Assembly (NCBI RefSeq): GCF_018873765.1
Contig: NC_057916.1
Coordinates: 13,846,001-13,910,000, forward strand
Source: Telopea speciosissima
Taxonomy: Eukaryota > Streptophyta > Magnoliopsida > Proteales > Proteaceae
Reading direction: 5' to 3'
DNA length: 64,000 bases
A model generated the notes under the pieces. It did not search any database, was not told the origin of the DNA, and worked only from the letters and a program-made list of their open reading frames with translations. A program made the translations under genes and the position numbers. Every line of letters begins with the position of its first letter. The first letter of the stretch is position 1. Below are positions 24,301-34,946 of this stretch, piece by piece.

Positions 24301-25144
24301 TTTCTGGGGCAAGTCCTCCATCCGACTGCATAAACAGAACATTCACCTTCCCCAGCCCTTCATCGAATCTTGATATGAACCCAGATAAGTATTCTTTGAT
24401 GACGGGAGTGAGGTAGGCATCCACACTAGCTGTAAATCCCCTTGGCACTGCACGTACCATGGGAGACAATGCCGAAGACAGAGATACATGTTTGAAGCCC
24501 AGGCTAAGAGCTAATCGCTCCACCAAGATTTCGTGTTGAGGGTACGTGTAAGAGTGCATTAACACGACAGCTAAACAGCTTATCCCCTTATCCAGTAAAG
24601 CTTTCAGTGAAGGCCTCAGAGCTTCTTCATTGAGCGGCTTCACGACCCGGATTAGCTCGCCCGAAATCCCCTTAATCAAAGAATCTGGACCATGCTCTTC
24701 GTTGTCGAGAACAAGCTCGATTCTTTCATCGACATCTACGACCTCCTCGTAAAGATTGGAAGGCTTGGTGACGGTGAGGTCAAAGATGTGAGGACGAGCT
24801 TGGTTACCAATCTGAAGGAGATCCCTGAAACCGCGAGTCACGCACAGAGCAATCCTCTCCCCTTTCCTCTCCAAAAGAGCGTTGGTGGCGACGGTGGTAC
24901 CCATCCGAATCCAATCAATCTTATCGGTTGGGATCTTGGAAGACCTAGGAATCTTCTCCCCCGTATATTCTTCGAGAATTCTCCGTATCCCTTCGATCGG
25001 AGCATCGTCGTAGTTGGCGGGGTCGACAGATAAAAGCTTCATCACTCGGCAATCCGATCGACCAGGACTTTCTGCATAAACGTCTGTAAATGTGCCGCCT
25101 CGATCGATACAAAACCGGAACTTCTCCTCATTAAGACTCCCCAT
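21341..25144 (-). CDS. OXP1: 5-oxoprolinase (ATP-hydrolysing)
   Basis: A single uninterrupted exon of 1267 aa from the ATG at 25144 to TGA. Known plant 5-oxoprolinases are about 1266 aa and also intronless. The enzyme opens 5-oxo-L-proline to L-glutamate with ATP, recycling glutathione-derived 5-oxoproline in the cytosol. Domains in order: hydantoinase/oxoprolinase N-terminal domain (about aa 9-220, with [12 protein letters not shown]); hydantoinase A domain (about 240-540, with the phosphate-binding [14 protein letters not shown] near 315); hydantoinase B domain (about 735-1260, from [20 protein letters not shown], with [17 protein letters not shown] near 850 and a glycine-rich end, TPGGGGWG). 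The frame upstream of the ATG is open for eight more codons but has no earlier ATG, and [11 protein letters not shown] matches the usual N-terminus. All domains look intact, so it is probably functional. It lies between the two arms of the long inverted repeat. Confidence 0.97.
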   Translation of the reverse strand: MGSLNEEKFRFCIDRGGTFTDVYAESPGRSDCRVMKLLSVDPANYDDAPIEGIRRILEEYTGEKIPRSSKIPTDKIDWIRMGTTVATNALLERKGERIALCVTRGFRDLLQIGNQARPHIFDLTVTKPSNLYEEVVDVDERIELVLDNEEHGPDSLIKGISGELIRVVKPLNEEALRPSLKALLDKGISCLAVVLMHSYTYPQHEILVERLALSLGFKHVSLSSALSPMVRAVPRGFTASVDAYLTPVIKEYLSGFISRFDEGLGKVNVLFMQSDGGLAPESRFSGHKAVLSGPAGGVVGYSQTLFGLETMKPLIGFDMGGTSTDVSRYAGSYEQVLETQIAGAIIQAPQLDINTVAAGGGSKLKFQFGAFRVGPESVGAHPGPVCYRKGGELAVTDANLILGTVIPDYFPSIFGPNEDQPLDVKATRNEFEKLAKRINSYRKSQDPSAKDMTVEEIALGFVNVANETMCRPIRQLTEMKGHETRNHALACFGGAGPQHACAIARSLGMNEVLIHRFCGILSAYGMGLADVVEESQEPYSAVYGPESVLEASRRESILMEQVKQKLKDQGFGDRNITTETYLNLRYEGTDTAIMVKRSKTEDGLESDYAVEFVKLFQKEYGFKLQNRNILISDLRVRGIGVTNILKPLHLELVSGTPGTESRHKVYFGNGWHETPLFKLENLGYGHVLPGPAIIMNGNSTVIVEPECKAIITRYGNIKIEIHSVSSTAKITEKVADVVQLSIFNNRFMGIAEQMGRTLQRTSISTNIKERLDFSCALFGPDGGLVANAPHVPVHLGAMSSTIRWQFKFWGDNLNEGDVLVANHPSAGGSHLPDITVITPVFDNRKLVFFVASRGHHADIGGITPGSMPPFSKSIWEEGAAIKAFKLVEKGIFQEEGIVKLLQFPCSDDESDHKIPGTRRLQDNLSDLRAQVAANQRGISLIKELIEQYGLETVQAYMTHVQTNAEEAVREMLKSVSARVAGPSADFGERNSVTIEEEDYMDDGSVICLKLTINTEKGEALFDFNGTSPEVYGNWNAPEAVTAAAVIYCLRCLVDVDIPLNQGCLAPVKIYIPKGSFLSPSDKAAVVGGNVLTSQRVTDVVLTAFQACACSQGCMNNLTFGDNSFGYYETIGGGSGAGPTWDGTSGVQCHMTNTRMTDPEIFEQRYPVLLHKFGLRENSGGAGLHRGGDGLVREIEFRRPVTVSVLSERRVHAPRGLKGGKDGARGVNYLITKDKRQVYLGGKNTIEVQAGEILQILTPGGGGWGSPL

Positions 25145-25831
25145 TTCTTCTCTGTTCTTACTAAGCAACTGATCAGCTTATGCTTTTACGAGTAAGTAAC
25201 CAACCTATATTAAAAAAAATGAAAGAGAAGATTTGAGTCGAACAAAAAAATTCAAAATCAGGCAAAGAATCCAGCCGATGAACAGAAATGAGAATTCACA
25301 GGGGAAAGAAAGAGCGAAAGAACCAATTCGAGTGCCTGAAATGCTTACCTTGATTGAGGAATAGACGTCTCAACGTTGAATTTATAGCGTTAGAGTAGAT
25401 GATTTAGTTGAGTGAACTTCGCCCGATTCCTTCGCGAATTTCAACTCGAACTTCTCGATTCTTGACATGCAGGATTGAAGATAGTATAGAGATGATGAAG
25501 CGAAATGGTGGGGTGGGGGAATCTGTTTGAGTCATAAGGACGACTTTTTCGATTATTATCGGAACTCTGCTAAGAAAGTTCAAGTAAGTCAATCTTATCA
25601 GTGAAACTGAAATAATTGAAAACAATCACAGCCGTGCGATTAGATGACTGGTTCACTTGAACGGATGGTGACGCAATTATTCTCGAATTGAAGTTCCACA
25701 TGATTCATGCCATCACTCGCAGTCGCAGGGATTTATATGGGATAGGGATAAGTATTACCATTTCTGGCAACCGCTTAAACCCCGCCAACGGTCTTGTTTC
25801 CGTTTCTAGAGCTAGGGTTTTAAGCAATCTG

Positions 25832-26008
25832 GGTCCTCTACTGTCGAGCTGCCCGGTAGAACCGTGCTGTCCAGACACGATGTTGTGCGCAATGTCCGCC
25901 TTACCTCTTCTCAAACCCCTTGTCCCGAGTGGGGGTAAGGCGGTCTTTGCGCGTAGCATCGTGCCTGGGCAACACGGTCCTACTGGGCAGCTCGACAGTA
26001 GAGGATCA
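25832..26008. mobile_element. Foldback MITE, TCCTCTAC family
   Basis: A ~177-bp near-palindrome upstream of OXP1. The left arm begins GTCCTCTACTGTCGAGCTGC; the right arm in reverse complement begins ATCCTCTACTGTCGAGCTGC. Both continue through ACCGTG(C/T)TG(T/C)CCAG and CGCCTTACC. The TCCTCTAC end motif recurs in foldbacks at 54464-54578 and 58816-59001 and, with TCCTCTGC, at 51285-51528. No coding capacity. Confidence 0.7.
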
Positions 26009-26009
26009 G

Positions 26010-27680
26010 GATCCGGTTTTAAGCTTTCAAGCTTGACTAAACAAACAAATTCGGAATGGTCGTCATGGTTAGAATGCTGAGGCGGTTCCTATGTTACAAT
26101 ATATATATTACTGTAGTTATTTAAGGAAGTTATGAAGTTGTAAGTAAAGAGTGGGAGATTCGGAGAAATGTAACTACTTCTGCAGTTTTAGACTTCCATG
26201 TCCAAATCAGACGCCCTTGTTTCGTCCGTAAAACATTAGTTGTTAGCGAAACCAATAATCCCACTTAAAAAGCCTTATCTATACTCTAATATTTGGGAGG
26301 ATCATGTCCTAATCTTCCATTTTTACTTGATAATCACTTGAATTTCAGAAAACATCTTCTAACAGTTGTTAGTTGACAAGTTATGAAGTAGGGTCTCGAT
26401 TTTAGAACAAATAACTTATTAAGATCTTATTTTTCTCAATGCAACGAATTACCTGAACTTTACTCACTCCAACTCAACTATCTGATGGATCGATAAAAGT
26501 TTGATAACTCCAATCGAGCAATTAATTCCAACTCAATTTAAGGTGGTGAATAAATTCCAATGAATGTTTTATTGCCCTTGTAGTATGTTATGCAGTTTTT
26601 TTTTCAATAAGGTTAATAATGTCATTTTTTAAGTGCACTCGAAAAATATGTATGACAATGACACTTCAAACGAAAAAGAACTTTAGTTGGGTGGGTGAGA
26701 AAAATTAACAGGTTTGAACTAATTTTAAGTAGGATCTATTCAGTACGTTTTGGAGCAGCAAAAACATCTTTTTTTTTTTTATCGGCCGCTCTTGTTCTAA
26801 TATCAATATTTGGACTAGTCTAACTTGCGAGAGCATACAATTAAACCGGAGCTGCCAAACACAATTCCGCTTCCGAATTGATCCTGTAGAGCAAAAATTA
26901 ACAGAATCACTCCAACTGAGTGCAACCAAACGCAACCTAACTTGACATTGAGGAAAGATGATCCTGCCTTCATTTCCCTCCTCCCCTCCCCCCCCCTCCC
27001 CCCTCTCCCCTCTAAGTCTCAAATTTGGGCTCCCCAAGCTGCAGAACTCTAAGATCCGATTGTTTTGCTAGATTTACCATCTCCTTGCAATTAAATTTAG
27101 AAGATTGGTTTTTAGGAGATCAATGTGTTCTTTGCCGATAGCACTCAAAAGTTTTTGTAAAAAAAAATACACTTGAATTAGATCCTAATCCTTTTACATG
27201 TTTTGCGACAATTGTAGTTTTAATGTCCTTGAAAAAACTACGCAATCTTCAAAAATTTTTGAGGTACATTGTAAATTCAAAGAGAAAAACCAATGAAAAT
27301 GATAAAGAACTACTTACGAAGGGAAAATTGTCACTCCATGACCGAATCCAAATAAGTTTTAGGGTCTCTTTAGTACGATTCATATTTGTATTTATTTGAT
27401 TAATTTCTATTTTTGCGGGTGTTTGGTATGATTTATAGTGTTTATTTCTATTTATTACAAATTAAAAAAAAATAAAAAAAAATGGCATATGGCTCAAACC
27501 ACAAATCATTTATTCTAATTTATACGTTTTTCGAAAATTTCAAACTCTCAAACCTCTCTCTCTCGCTTGCCCTCATGAAAGAAAGGTTTCCTATCCATCT
27601 ATGGTTTTTTTTTTTTGGTAAAGCCAATCTGTGTTTTTTAGTGATTGGTCCTATACAGAAACTTTTATATTTTATGGTAT
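26010..27680. other. Intergenic, no gene seen
   Basis: AT-rich with a C-rich tract at about 26978-27015. No open frame has a recognisable product and no bounded transposon was found. Confidence 0.5.
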
Positions 27681-27689
27681 AGATTCTGA

Positions 27690-28140
27690 AACCAGGAAGT
27701 GCACACAGCAAATCATTCCCTTTAATCTTATTCACCATCTTAAGTGCAATCTCCACAGGGTTCAAGTTCCTGCAGCCACAATGTTTATCCTTCTACCAAA
27801 ATTGTCATCCTCCAATGAAAACTTGGTTCTCAATGTAGATGAACCTTGCTGCATGCCTAATTGCTTTGACATAAGCTTCATGGATACTGCTGGCAGATGC
27901 ATGTTCAATTGATCAAAAAACCTGAACCTTCCAATCCCCTTCAGAGTCCACATTCTTAAAAGAAGACTGAGCATCATGTCAAGGCTCTTCGAGGCCTCAT
28001 TTGAGAAGACTAGCACCGGCAATTTTATCTGATAAAAGTCTGGGGCAGGGGATTCAGTGTTTAGAGTTTGAAACAAGGAGTGCTCTTCGGTATCTTAGCA
28101 GCCATCATATAGAACCACCCCCCTCTTGACCGATAAAACT
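27690..28140 (-). pseudogene. Phospholipase D fragment (PLD epsilon/alpha-like)
   Basis: In reverse complement, three frames together give short stretches that line up in order with plant phospholipase D: DTEEHSLFQTLNTES and DFYQ (28090-28030 region), then WKVQVF, then SIHEAYVKAIRHAARFIYIE (about 27860-27800), then DKHCGCRNL and PVEIALKMVNKIKG. These map to the part of the enzyme between its two catalytic HKD motifs. Neither HKD motif is present. There are several in-frame stops (for example after LLK and after GASL), at least one frame change, and a deletion between the EEP..HDAQ block and WKVQVF. It is therefore a dead fragment. The GC-x-NL-x-PVEIALK wording resembles the PLD-epsilon branch most, but that is from memory. 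Confidence 0.75.
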
Positions 28141-28749
28141 CGCAATATATATACTGCTTAAAGTAGTATGAATTTCACACTGCAATCATCACCAGTAGTT
28201 GTGATAAAATGTGCTTACTGCTTAGTGTTAGCTACGCCATTGAAATCTGGTCAATATTCCCTGGAAATCACCATGGATAGTACTCTGTACTCTCCCCAGT
28301 TTGCTTCACATTCTGCTACTCACTGAAGCCCACCTCATTTTTCAAGCTGGTTTTGTTGAAGTTGGTCAATGGCTGTACTTTATAATGGGGACAACAGTAA
28401 TATCTCCTAATATTAGATCCTTTTTTATATCTTCCAGCCACCATAGGTTCTATTCAAAGACCATCGGCACATTATTGATGAGTCATGACTGGGAGTTTGA
28501 GCCTAAAGTCCAGCTAGTTTGGTTAAAATAAGCTCTTAACTCTTAACAAAAAACAGAACAAGAAACTCCCAGTTAGAGCTAAACATTAGCTTTGCATTTT
28601 GTGTAAGCATTGTTGGTGTCTATTGTTGAAGGTGGAGATAGTTCCCATGAGATTGGATTGGAAAGGAGGAAGTCTTACCTAGTGAAACAGAATGAGCTTC
28701 ATTTTCCAGAATCTGCTCTTGAATATGTGAGTGGGGCTATCATGTCCCT

Positions 28750-29730
28750 TGGAGGAAGTGAACGCTTGTTGAAGACAGGAGCGATTGGGCAGACTCTTGA
28801 TGAGGGAAAAGCCATAAATCTCTCTCTCAGAGCTTTGGCGGATGTAATTGCAGCCCTCAAAAGGAAGCTTCGTCACATCCCTTTCAGGCAAGTACTCCTC
28901 CCAAACTCTAGGGAGAGACCCCCAAACATGGTTTCATTTCTTTCCTTGCAATCAAGGAATCTTCTAATTTAACATGGTACATGTATCTTTTGTTGCAGAA
29001 ATAGCAAGCTAACACAAATTCTCAAAGATTCCCTTGGCGATGGTTCAAAGGTACTGATACTTGTGCATATAAGCCCAGGCGAGGAAGATGTAGCTGAAAC
29101 AACCTGTTCCTTAAACTTTGCAAAGAGGGTGAGAGCAATAGTGTCCAACAGAGAAATTCCAGAGGTATTCCAAGTTCAGAACAATTTTAGTTATGTATGT
29201 CTCTTGGAGTTTTTAATCAGCACTGCCTTTGTTCGAGAATTGAAGAAGCAGCAGGAAAAGAGGATGTCTGAGCTCTATGAAGAAATGAGAGAAGCTGAAG
29301 AAGAATGCCAGAAATTAACGAACAAATTACAGAAAGCTGAGTTTCTGTTGCATGAAAATAAGAAGCTTTTCTCAACTGCATATCGGGTTCTTGAACATCC
29401 AGATGAGATGCCAGTAAACCACATAGAAGATCTTAAAGAAGTCATAGCAACTCCTCAAACAGCTGATAGAGCAGTTCGAAAAAACATGTCTTGTTCTTTG
29501 CCTCGTTTCATGACTTCTACTGTTGCAAGTCGCCAAAGGCAGTGCTGCCGATGGAGACATTAATGGAAGGACGAATGGAGAAATTAATGGAAGGGCGAGA
29601 ATTCCCAGATTAAGGGCTAGAAGTTCAATCCAGTTTACATGGTCCCAGTCCCTAAGTTATTCAGATGCTCATTTCAAAGTAAGCTTACGAAATTCAAATA
29701 AGAAGTCCGGAGTTAAGATCCAACAATTTA
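28750..29730 (+). pseudogene. Kinesin-14 fragment, motor C-terminus and neck
   Basis: Exon-like pieces at about 28750-28888, 28999-29164 and 29237-29710. The first two give [57 protein letters not shown] and LNFAKRVRAIVSNREIPE: switch II and the end of a kinesin motor. They are joined by an intron with a GC donor (CAG|GCAAGT) and a good AG acceptor. The third piece gives a coiled-coil neck/tail (ELKKQQEKRMSELYEEMREA ... ASRQRQ), then continues only in another frame (LRARSSIQF, SQSLSYSDAHFK). Signs of decay are this frameshift near 29535, loss of the AG acceptor before GAATTG at 29237, and absence of the ATP-binding first two thirds of the motor. The open frame just upstream (28610-28749) does not match kinesin. 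Closest family in memory is plant KIN-14 of the At1g55550 type. Confidence 0.8.
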
Positions 29731-29734
29731 ACAA

Positions 29735-31088
29735 ACAACTCAATGAAATCTTTCACAAAACACAATTGTCTTATTATTATTATTATTTTTGTGTGTTGGG
29801 GGGTGTAGGGGGGGGGGAGGAGGTGTTTGATTCAATCATCTCAGTGTCTGTTGCTGGGTTGATGGGTAGACCATCTAGTTTATTGGTCTCAAAACATTGA
29901 TATAGACAATTGTGATATTACGAAAACTTAAAAACAGTGATCTAGAGTTTTGTGAAGTATTCAGCAATGATGCATGTAGCCATGAAATTTAAAAAAGAAA
30001 AAAAATCCACCAGAGAGAGAAAAGATAACTATAAAAGATAGTCTTCCCTGTTGTATCTACATTTTTAAAGTGTTTGAACAAAAAGACTGAAGTCAGGGAG
30101 TTGTAATATATTCAAAACCATACAAAAAATAAGGGCACCAATATCAACAATACCCAAGTACAGTCATCAGATATGTACAGATTATGTACAAGAAACGAAC
30201 GGATACCATAGGATATACTTGGCCTTCATTGCCTCGTCAATTTGTTTTCCCATTCCCAATTAGTTTGTTGCTAACGTTCCTCCAATATCAACATCAACAC
30301 TAGAGAATAAGGTTCCACAAATGAGATACTTTACAAGTTAAGGTAAATAAAGGACAGTAATACTCACTCTTACCACATTAGAAAAATATATGAAAACAAC
30401 ACATAATAAAGACCAGTGGTTAGACATCAAATTTGTTTAAAGAAGTGAAAATATCATCGATTGTCTAATATGACAACAAGATTCACTTTCGGTATTTGTA
30501 CTTCATCTCTGTTAATAAGCATGGTAGATCATCACATCCATACCCACCAGACATTAACTCAAACATACTATACTCAAGCAGATAGATGTAGCCAACAACA
30601 TGAAGCATATAGGAGATTTATGCTATTTTAGTTTAAGAACAGACTCTGTTAAGAAAACCATTTCCAAAAACAGTGATAATAAGCTTCCACTACAAAGGAG
30701 TACAGGACATCACACAAAATTCAAAATAAGTCTACTCTAAACTACTTTAGCTTTGGCTTCCCAAAGTCTTGTCCTGCAGTGCAATCTAATTAGGGCAAAA
30801 TCTTCATTTGCCCATAAGCGGTAATAAGCCTTCCTACCTTTCTCTGCCACACAATACCAATTCAGCATATAATGATGTAAAAATTTCATTATTTTCAACA
30901 AGCAGTTCTTATAAGTGCAACTTCTCCCTCTAATATGTCGTCTAACAAGGGTAATAAGCATAATTTCCAAAAACCCTTTCAATGGCCTAATTAAAACGAA
31001 AAGAATGTATGCGAAAAGCATGGATCACCACCTCACTCTTATCCAAGTAACTTAACTTTGATTCACATGGAAAGATCTTAATTAATTA
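29735..31088. other. Intergenic with one unassigned minus-strand ORF
   Basis: Mostly AT-rich DNA. A minus-strand frame ending near 30737 has a coding-like C-terminal stretch (YYRLWANEDFALIRLHCRTR, then LWEAKAKVV, stop) preceded by a possible AG acceptor near 30845. This might be the last exon of a decayed or unrecognised gene, but I cannot match it and no upstream exon was found. Confidence 0.3.
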
Positions 31089-33649
31089 CATGGTAGTCGT
31101 GATGAGGGGGAAGAAACTGTGGTACTTTTTGAGTGGTTCATTATTTGCAAATTAGTGGCTTCTTGTTATGGCCTTATGTTGTGTGTCTGGTCTGACCTGA
31201 CCTGATGGATTGGCCCATTTGGAGGAGTATTTATATGTTTTCATGTCTTGTTGTGTAAGCAAGTGAAACAAGTGAGATTTGAGGATTTTCGAGCTAGGGT
31301 TTCTGGGTGAGAGTTCTTGTGCCTTTTTGAGTGTTCTTAAGATATCCATTTGTATATTTTTCCATTTACATATTGAATCATCTTCAGCTTCGCCCGTGGA
31401 CGTAGCACATCTTATTGGTGTGTGAACCACATTACATCTGTGTGTCATCTCTGTTTCATTTGTTTGTGTTTCGTGGTGTTTGTTTTAACACCTTGGGCTA
31501 GTACCATAATACTTATCTAACTCTTCCTAGTAATTTGAACTAAATTAACATTTTTTTTTGGCTTCTTTGTCTATGCTTTCTTGTGATTGGAGCTTTAGTT
31601 TGCTTCTTTTTCAAGCTTAACAGCTTTTTTGTATTTCTCTAACTATTCACTTGGTTTACTTTTGTTAATCCCATTAGGCCTTTCTCTGTAATTAGAATCT
31701 TTGTTTTCTTGTTCTTCCTCCACTCACTCCCTGACTCTCTGTATGTACATTAAGTCCAAAGCCTGACATACTGAATCTGGTAGTGTAGAAGAGTTCACTT
31801 CCTTACAGTTCTGCCAAGAGCATAACTCCATCTTGGCTATGGAGGCTCCAAATATAGGCTAATGCCTTTTCTAACACCATGAAGAAACTTTCTCTGTGTT
31901 ACCAATTGAACAATGACTTACACCATTTCCAAATTAATCATAGTAATTTTCTGAAAATATTTATTATATCATTCCAGGAAAGACATCCTCATTGTAACTG
32001 TTGTGATCATTTATGCTAGGATCTCAAACGTTTCTAAACCCTTCCCCAATCTCTCATCCAAAAGATCACTTACAATGAAAAAGAAAGAAAGGAAGGAAGA
32101 ACATGCCTTCCCTCTTTTGGTTATGTTTAGTACTTACATTATAAAGAGTGCGTTTTCTACTCTCCCCCTTCTTGAGACAAATTTCACATCCTCTGTTCCT
32201 TATGTGCACTACTTCCTTACTGGATGATTTGTATTCTCCTCCTGTCCCATTTCCTTGGAGAATTTCCTGAAAAGTCTGTTGAATGAGGATCTGCTGTAAA
32301 TAATGGGCGCATGATTAATCCATCAAAGACCATAACTTTTTTTTTTTAATATCAATTTCAAGTAATTTATTAGATACTGGAATCAATGCCGTTTACTGCT
32401 TAATATCGAATTCAGATGGATCTATTATAAGTTTTCCAGTGTTACATAACATGAATCAATATTATTTGATCAAGGATTTTCTCCTTGTTTCATAAAATTG
32501 ATTGATACTATTCAGCATCAAATCTGTACTTGTACCCAATAAAATTTTCTCCTTTCTATTGTTATTTTGTTTTTTCATATTTTAGCCAAACAGAAGAACC
32601 AGAAGCATATCTTTTAAAGTAGCAGCACATGTATGCCACAACCATACTTATAACTTCATCTGTTCTTCATCTAAAATATTTTCATGCTTTCATGGGGTAT
32701 GGGTTGGTCTTCTCTTACATCAGTTTAAATATGCCATGCAAGAAAATAACCAAAAATATTAGTATCGATATAGGATATATACTTTGCATTGGGGTGATAT
32801 AGATATCCTTAGAATCTGATTCTCTCAACAATTATGCTTACAGCTCATTTACAGGCAGGTTTTGCTGACAGTGAGTAATGAACAAACAAATGGAGCAAAA
32901 TGTGAAGCAAAGTTGTAAGAGATTTTTTTTTATTTTTTTTTTAGTGCATTAAGATTTCCTGCATATCTGTGTACGAGCTTAGGTTAGTTCATTGATTTCT
33001 CCAGATGATATTGTTCACATAACCCCAGGAGGGCACTGTGTTATTACAACCTCTAGAGTCTAGAGCCTCTCTTACCTTTATCACTACTAGCAGTCTCACT
33101 TGTTTCCTTTGCTGTCTTGGATAAGCAAGAAACAGGATAATGTTATCATGTCCAACAATCAACCAAAAGATCCATCTTAAGGCATTATACCTATCCTCTC
33201 CTACTTTATTCTATGATAATGCAAATGCAGAACAGATGAGTGTTTGATTGTGTTTGCAAGTGAGAACGTCACAAAGATGGTTGGAAACCAAGAGAATTTC
33301 CTCAAGTGTAAGACTCCTTTTGAAGCTGGGAGATGTCGTCCAACTAAATGAAATTATCAGTTTACCTGGAAGCAACTAAATTCAAATATTATAATTGTTC
33401 TCAATTTTTCAATGTGAATTCTGAGATTGGGAGTGTGAGGATTGCCCCTATCAGTGCTGCTGGGAGACAGAGAACCAACTTTGTGCAAGGAACAATCTTT
33501 CACCCCACCCTCCCTACTGATGGAGTTACAGGCAAACGTGAAGACTAATCACAATGTGTATCACATGCTCTTCACGTACTGGAACACAATGACAGGTCAT
33601 AAAATAGAATAGTGAATCTAAAAGAATGACTATATTATCAACTAGAAGG
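31089..33649 (+). repeat. Long inverted repeat, right arm
   Basis: Reverse complement of the left arm at 17932-20628, in the order expected for one inverted duplication: the LTR-like outer tract at 31089-31500, the GSVEEFTSLQF-like stretch near 31785-31850, and the IGSVRIAP stretch near 33425-33450. It is about 135 bp shorter than the left arm mainly because it lacks the SINE at 18213-18347. The arms enclose about 10.5 kb with OXP1 and the two pseudogene fragments. The arm stops about 40 bp before the end of the F-box reading frame at 33690. Confidence 0.8.
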
Positions 33650-33689
33650 TGACACCTGGTTTTTAATTGAAGTGGAACAAATTCTATAT

Positions 33690-34946
33690 CTAGGTACACA
33701 AAAGAGGAGGAAACAATGGTAAATAAAATGATAGTATCTTATTACCTTTGCGTCTCTCCCCGTTCTGATTATTTGTGTCTGGTTGTTCAATTCCATCTTT
33801 GGCATTGAGTGGAACAAGACTCCCAATGCATATCTTTGCTTCATCCTTATATAGATCACCACGAATCCTAAGCTTCCTCACCCTTCCTCTACGGGGATCA
33901 TACATGAACAACTCCCCTGAAGCCTTCGCGAGTACAATTTCACCATTCTTTGAATAACATATAGGACTGACAGACATAAAAGACCTCAACCGCGATGGTT
34001 GTTTGATTGAGAACTGCTTCTCCCAAGAGTCTCTTATTCCATAATCCTTCATAATCCAAACTTCAACACAGACCCTTTCGAAGTTACAGACCATGCAGAG
34101 TTTCCCTCCAAGAACCCCAACAGTCATGTGAAACTTACTGTCCACGAACTCAGGCAGTGGCACCTCTCCAAACTCCTCATTTTTTAAGTCAAAGGAAACT
34201 ATTATACTGGGTGGGGTAAAAGGTCCCTTCACGCGATCTGCAATCCAATGAAGAGCAGAATTTGCAAGAACCCCAGGTAGTCTTGTGGTGAGGCAGCAGT
34301 CCATGTCCCCAATCCTTTTCCATGAGTTGGTGATTAACGAATAGACCTTCCCCTCGGAATGCCAAGTGTAGCCATCATCAAAAGAAGCCTGCGCAAACAT
34401 TACCAGCTTGTAATCGCCAGTGGTGGGTTCATAACCGAATCCGTAACCAATGAAACGGCTGAAGCCGAATTTTACTCGGAATTTGTAGGGAACGTGAACC
34501 TCTATAGGCGTAAAGAGCAGCTTCTGATGCCTTCTTGTGGAAGGATTCCAGAGGATTATGTCATCCTCAAAGTCTTTGGATATGGATATACAGAGTAACC
34601 CATTGCAAGAACCCAATACTGTGATATCCTGTAGAGCCTTGAGCGGAAGATGGAGTTTTTTCGCCACTTCTTGTTCGCAGACATTTAATTCAACAGAGTA
34701 GAGATCAACAAGGCCTGTTAAAAGGAGACTGGGATTGCTACTACTTGCAAGGGATTGGTTGATGTGTATTTTGACGAAAAAAGGATCGCTTATAAGAGCA
34801 CACCAGGCTTTGCAAACACACCTGAACCTTAGGAGAGACTTCACTGGAAGCCTTGAAAGTATATCCTCCATGACGACCTGAGGTAGATTCTTGGTCTGTA
34901 TTCTCTCTACTTTCCTTTTTTTTGCCTTCTTCTTATCGTTCACCAT
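33690..34946 (-). CDS. F-box protein with F-box-associated (FBA) domain
   Basis: A 418-aa open frame from ATG at 34946. Residues about 20-62 are an F-box (LPQVVMEDILSRLPVKSLLR, then FRCVCKAWCALISDPFF). Residues about 100-330 fit the plant FBA domain, with VLGSCNGLLCIS, WNPSTRRHQKL, GFGYEPTTGDYKLV, YSLITNSWKRIG and ANSALHWIAD in the usual order. F-box proteins of this class bind SKP1-like adaptors through the F-box and present substrates to an SCF ubiquitin ligase through the C-terminal domain; the target here is unknown. The last ~15 residues (hydrophobic, ending LFPPLLCT) look non-homologous. A possible splice donor (CGCAAAG|GTAATA) lies near 33746, so the true C-terminus may be in an unseen exon. 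The N-terminus is lysine-rich (KKKAKKRK), a possible nuclear signal. No inactivating change is visible. Confidence 0.88.
   Translation of the reverse strand: MVNDKKKAKKRKVERIQTKNLPQVVMEDILSRLPVKSLLRFRCVCKAWCALISDPFFVKIHINQSLASSSNPSLLLTGLVDLYSVELNVCEQEVAKKLHLPLKALQDITVLGSCNGLLCISISKDFEDDIILWNPSTRRHQKLLFTPIEVHVPYKFRVKFGFSRFIGYGFGYEPTTGDYKLVMFAQASFDDGYTWHSEGKVYSLITNSWKRIGDMDCCLTTRLPGVLANSALHWIADRVKGPFTPPSIIVSFDLKNEEFGEVPLPEFVDSKFHMTVGVLGGKLCMVCNFERVCVEVWIMKDYGIRDSWEKQFSIKQPSRLRSFMSVSPICYSKNGEIVLAKASGELFMYDPRRGRVRKLRIRGDLYKDEAKICIGSLVPLNAKDGIEQPDTNNQNGERRKGNKILSFYLPLFPPLLCT

Noticed and set aside
25705-26080. ORFs over the foldback upstream of OXP1
   Set aside because: Both strands are open because the sequence is a GC-rich palindrome, not because it codes.
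28610-29563. Functional kinesin gene
   Set aside because: The ATP-binding part of the motor is missing, an acceptor is lost and the tail is frameshifted, so it is listed as a pseudogene.
17932-33649. Inverted-repeat arms as a Helitron or a complete LTR element
   Set aside because: No CTRR end with hairpin, no paired LTRs, no primer-binding site and no polyprotein were found; left as unclassified repeat.
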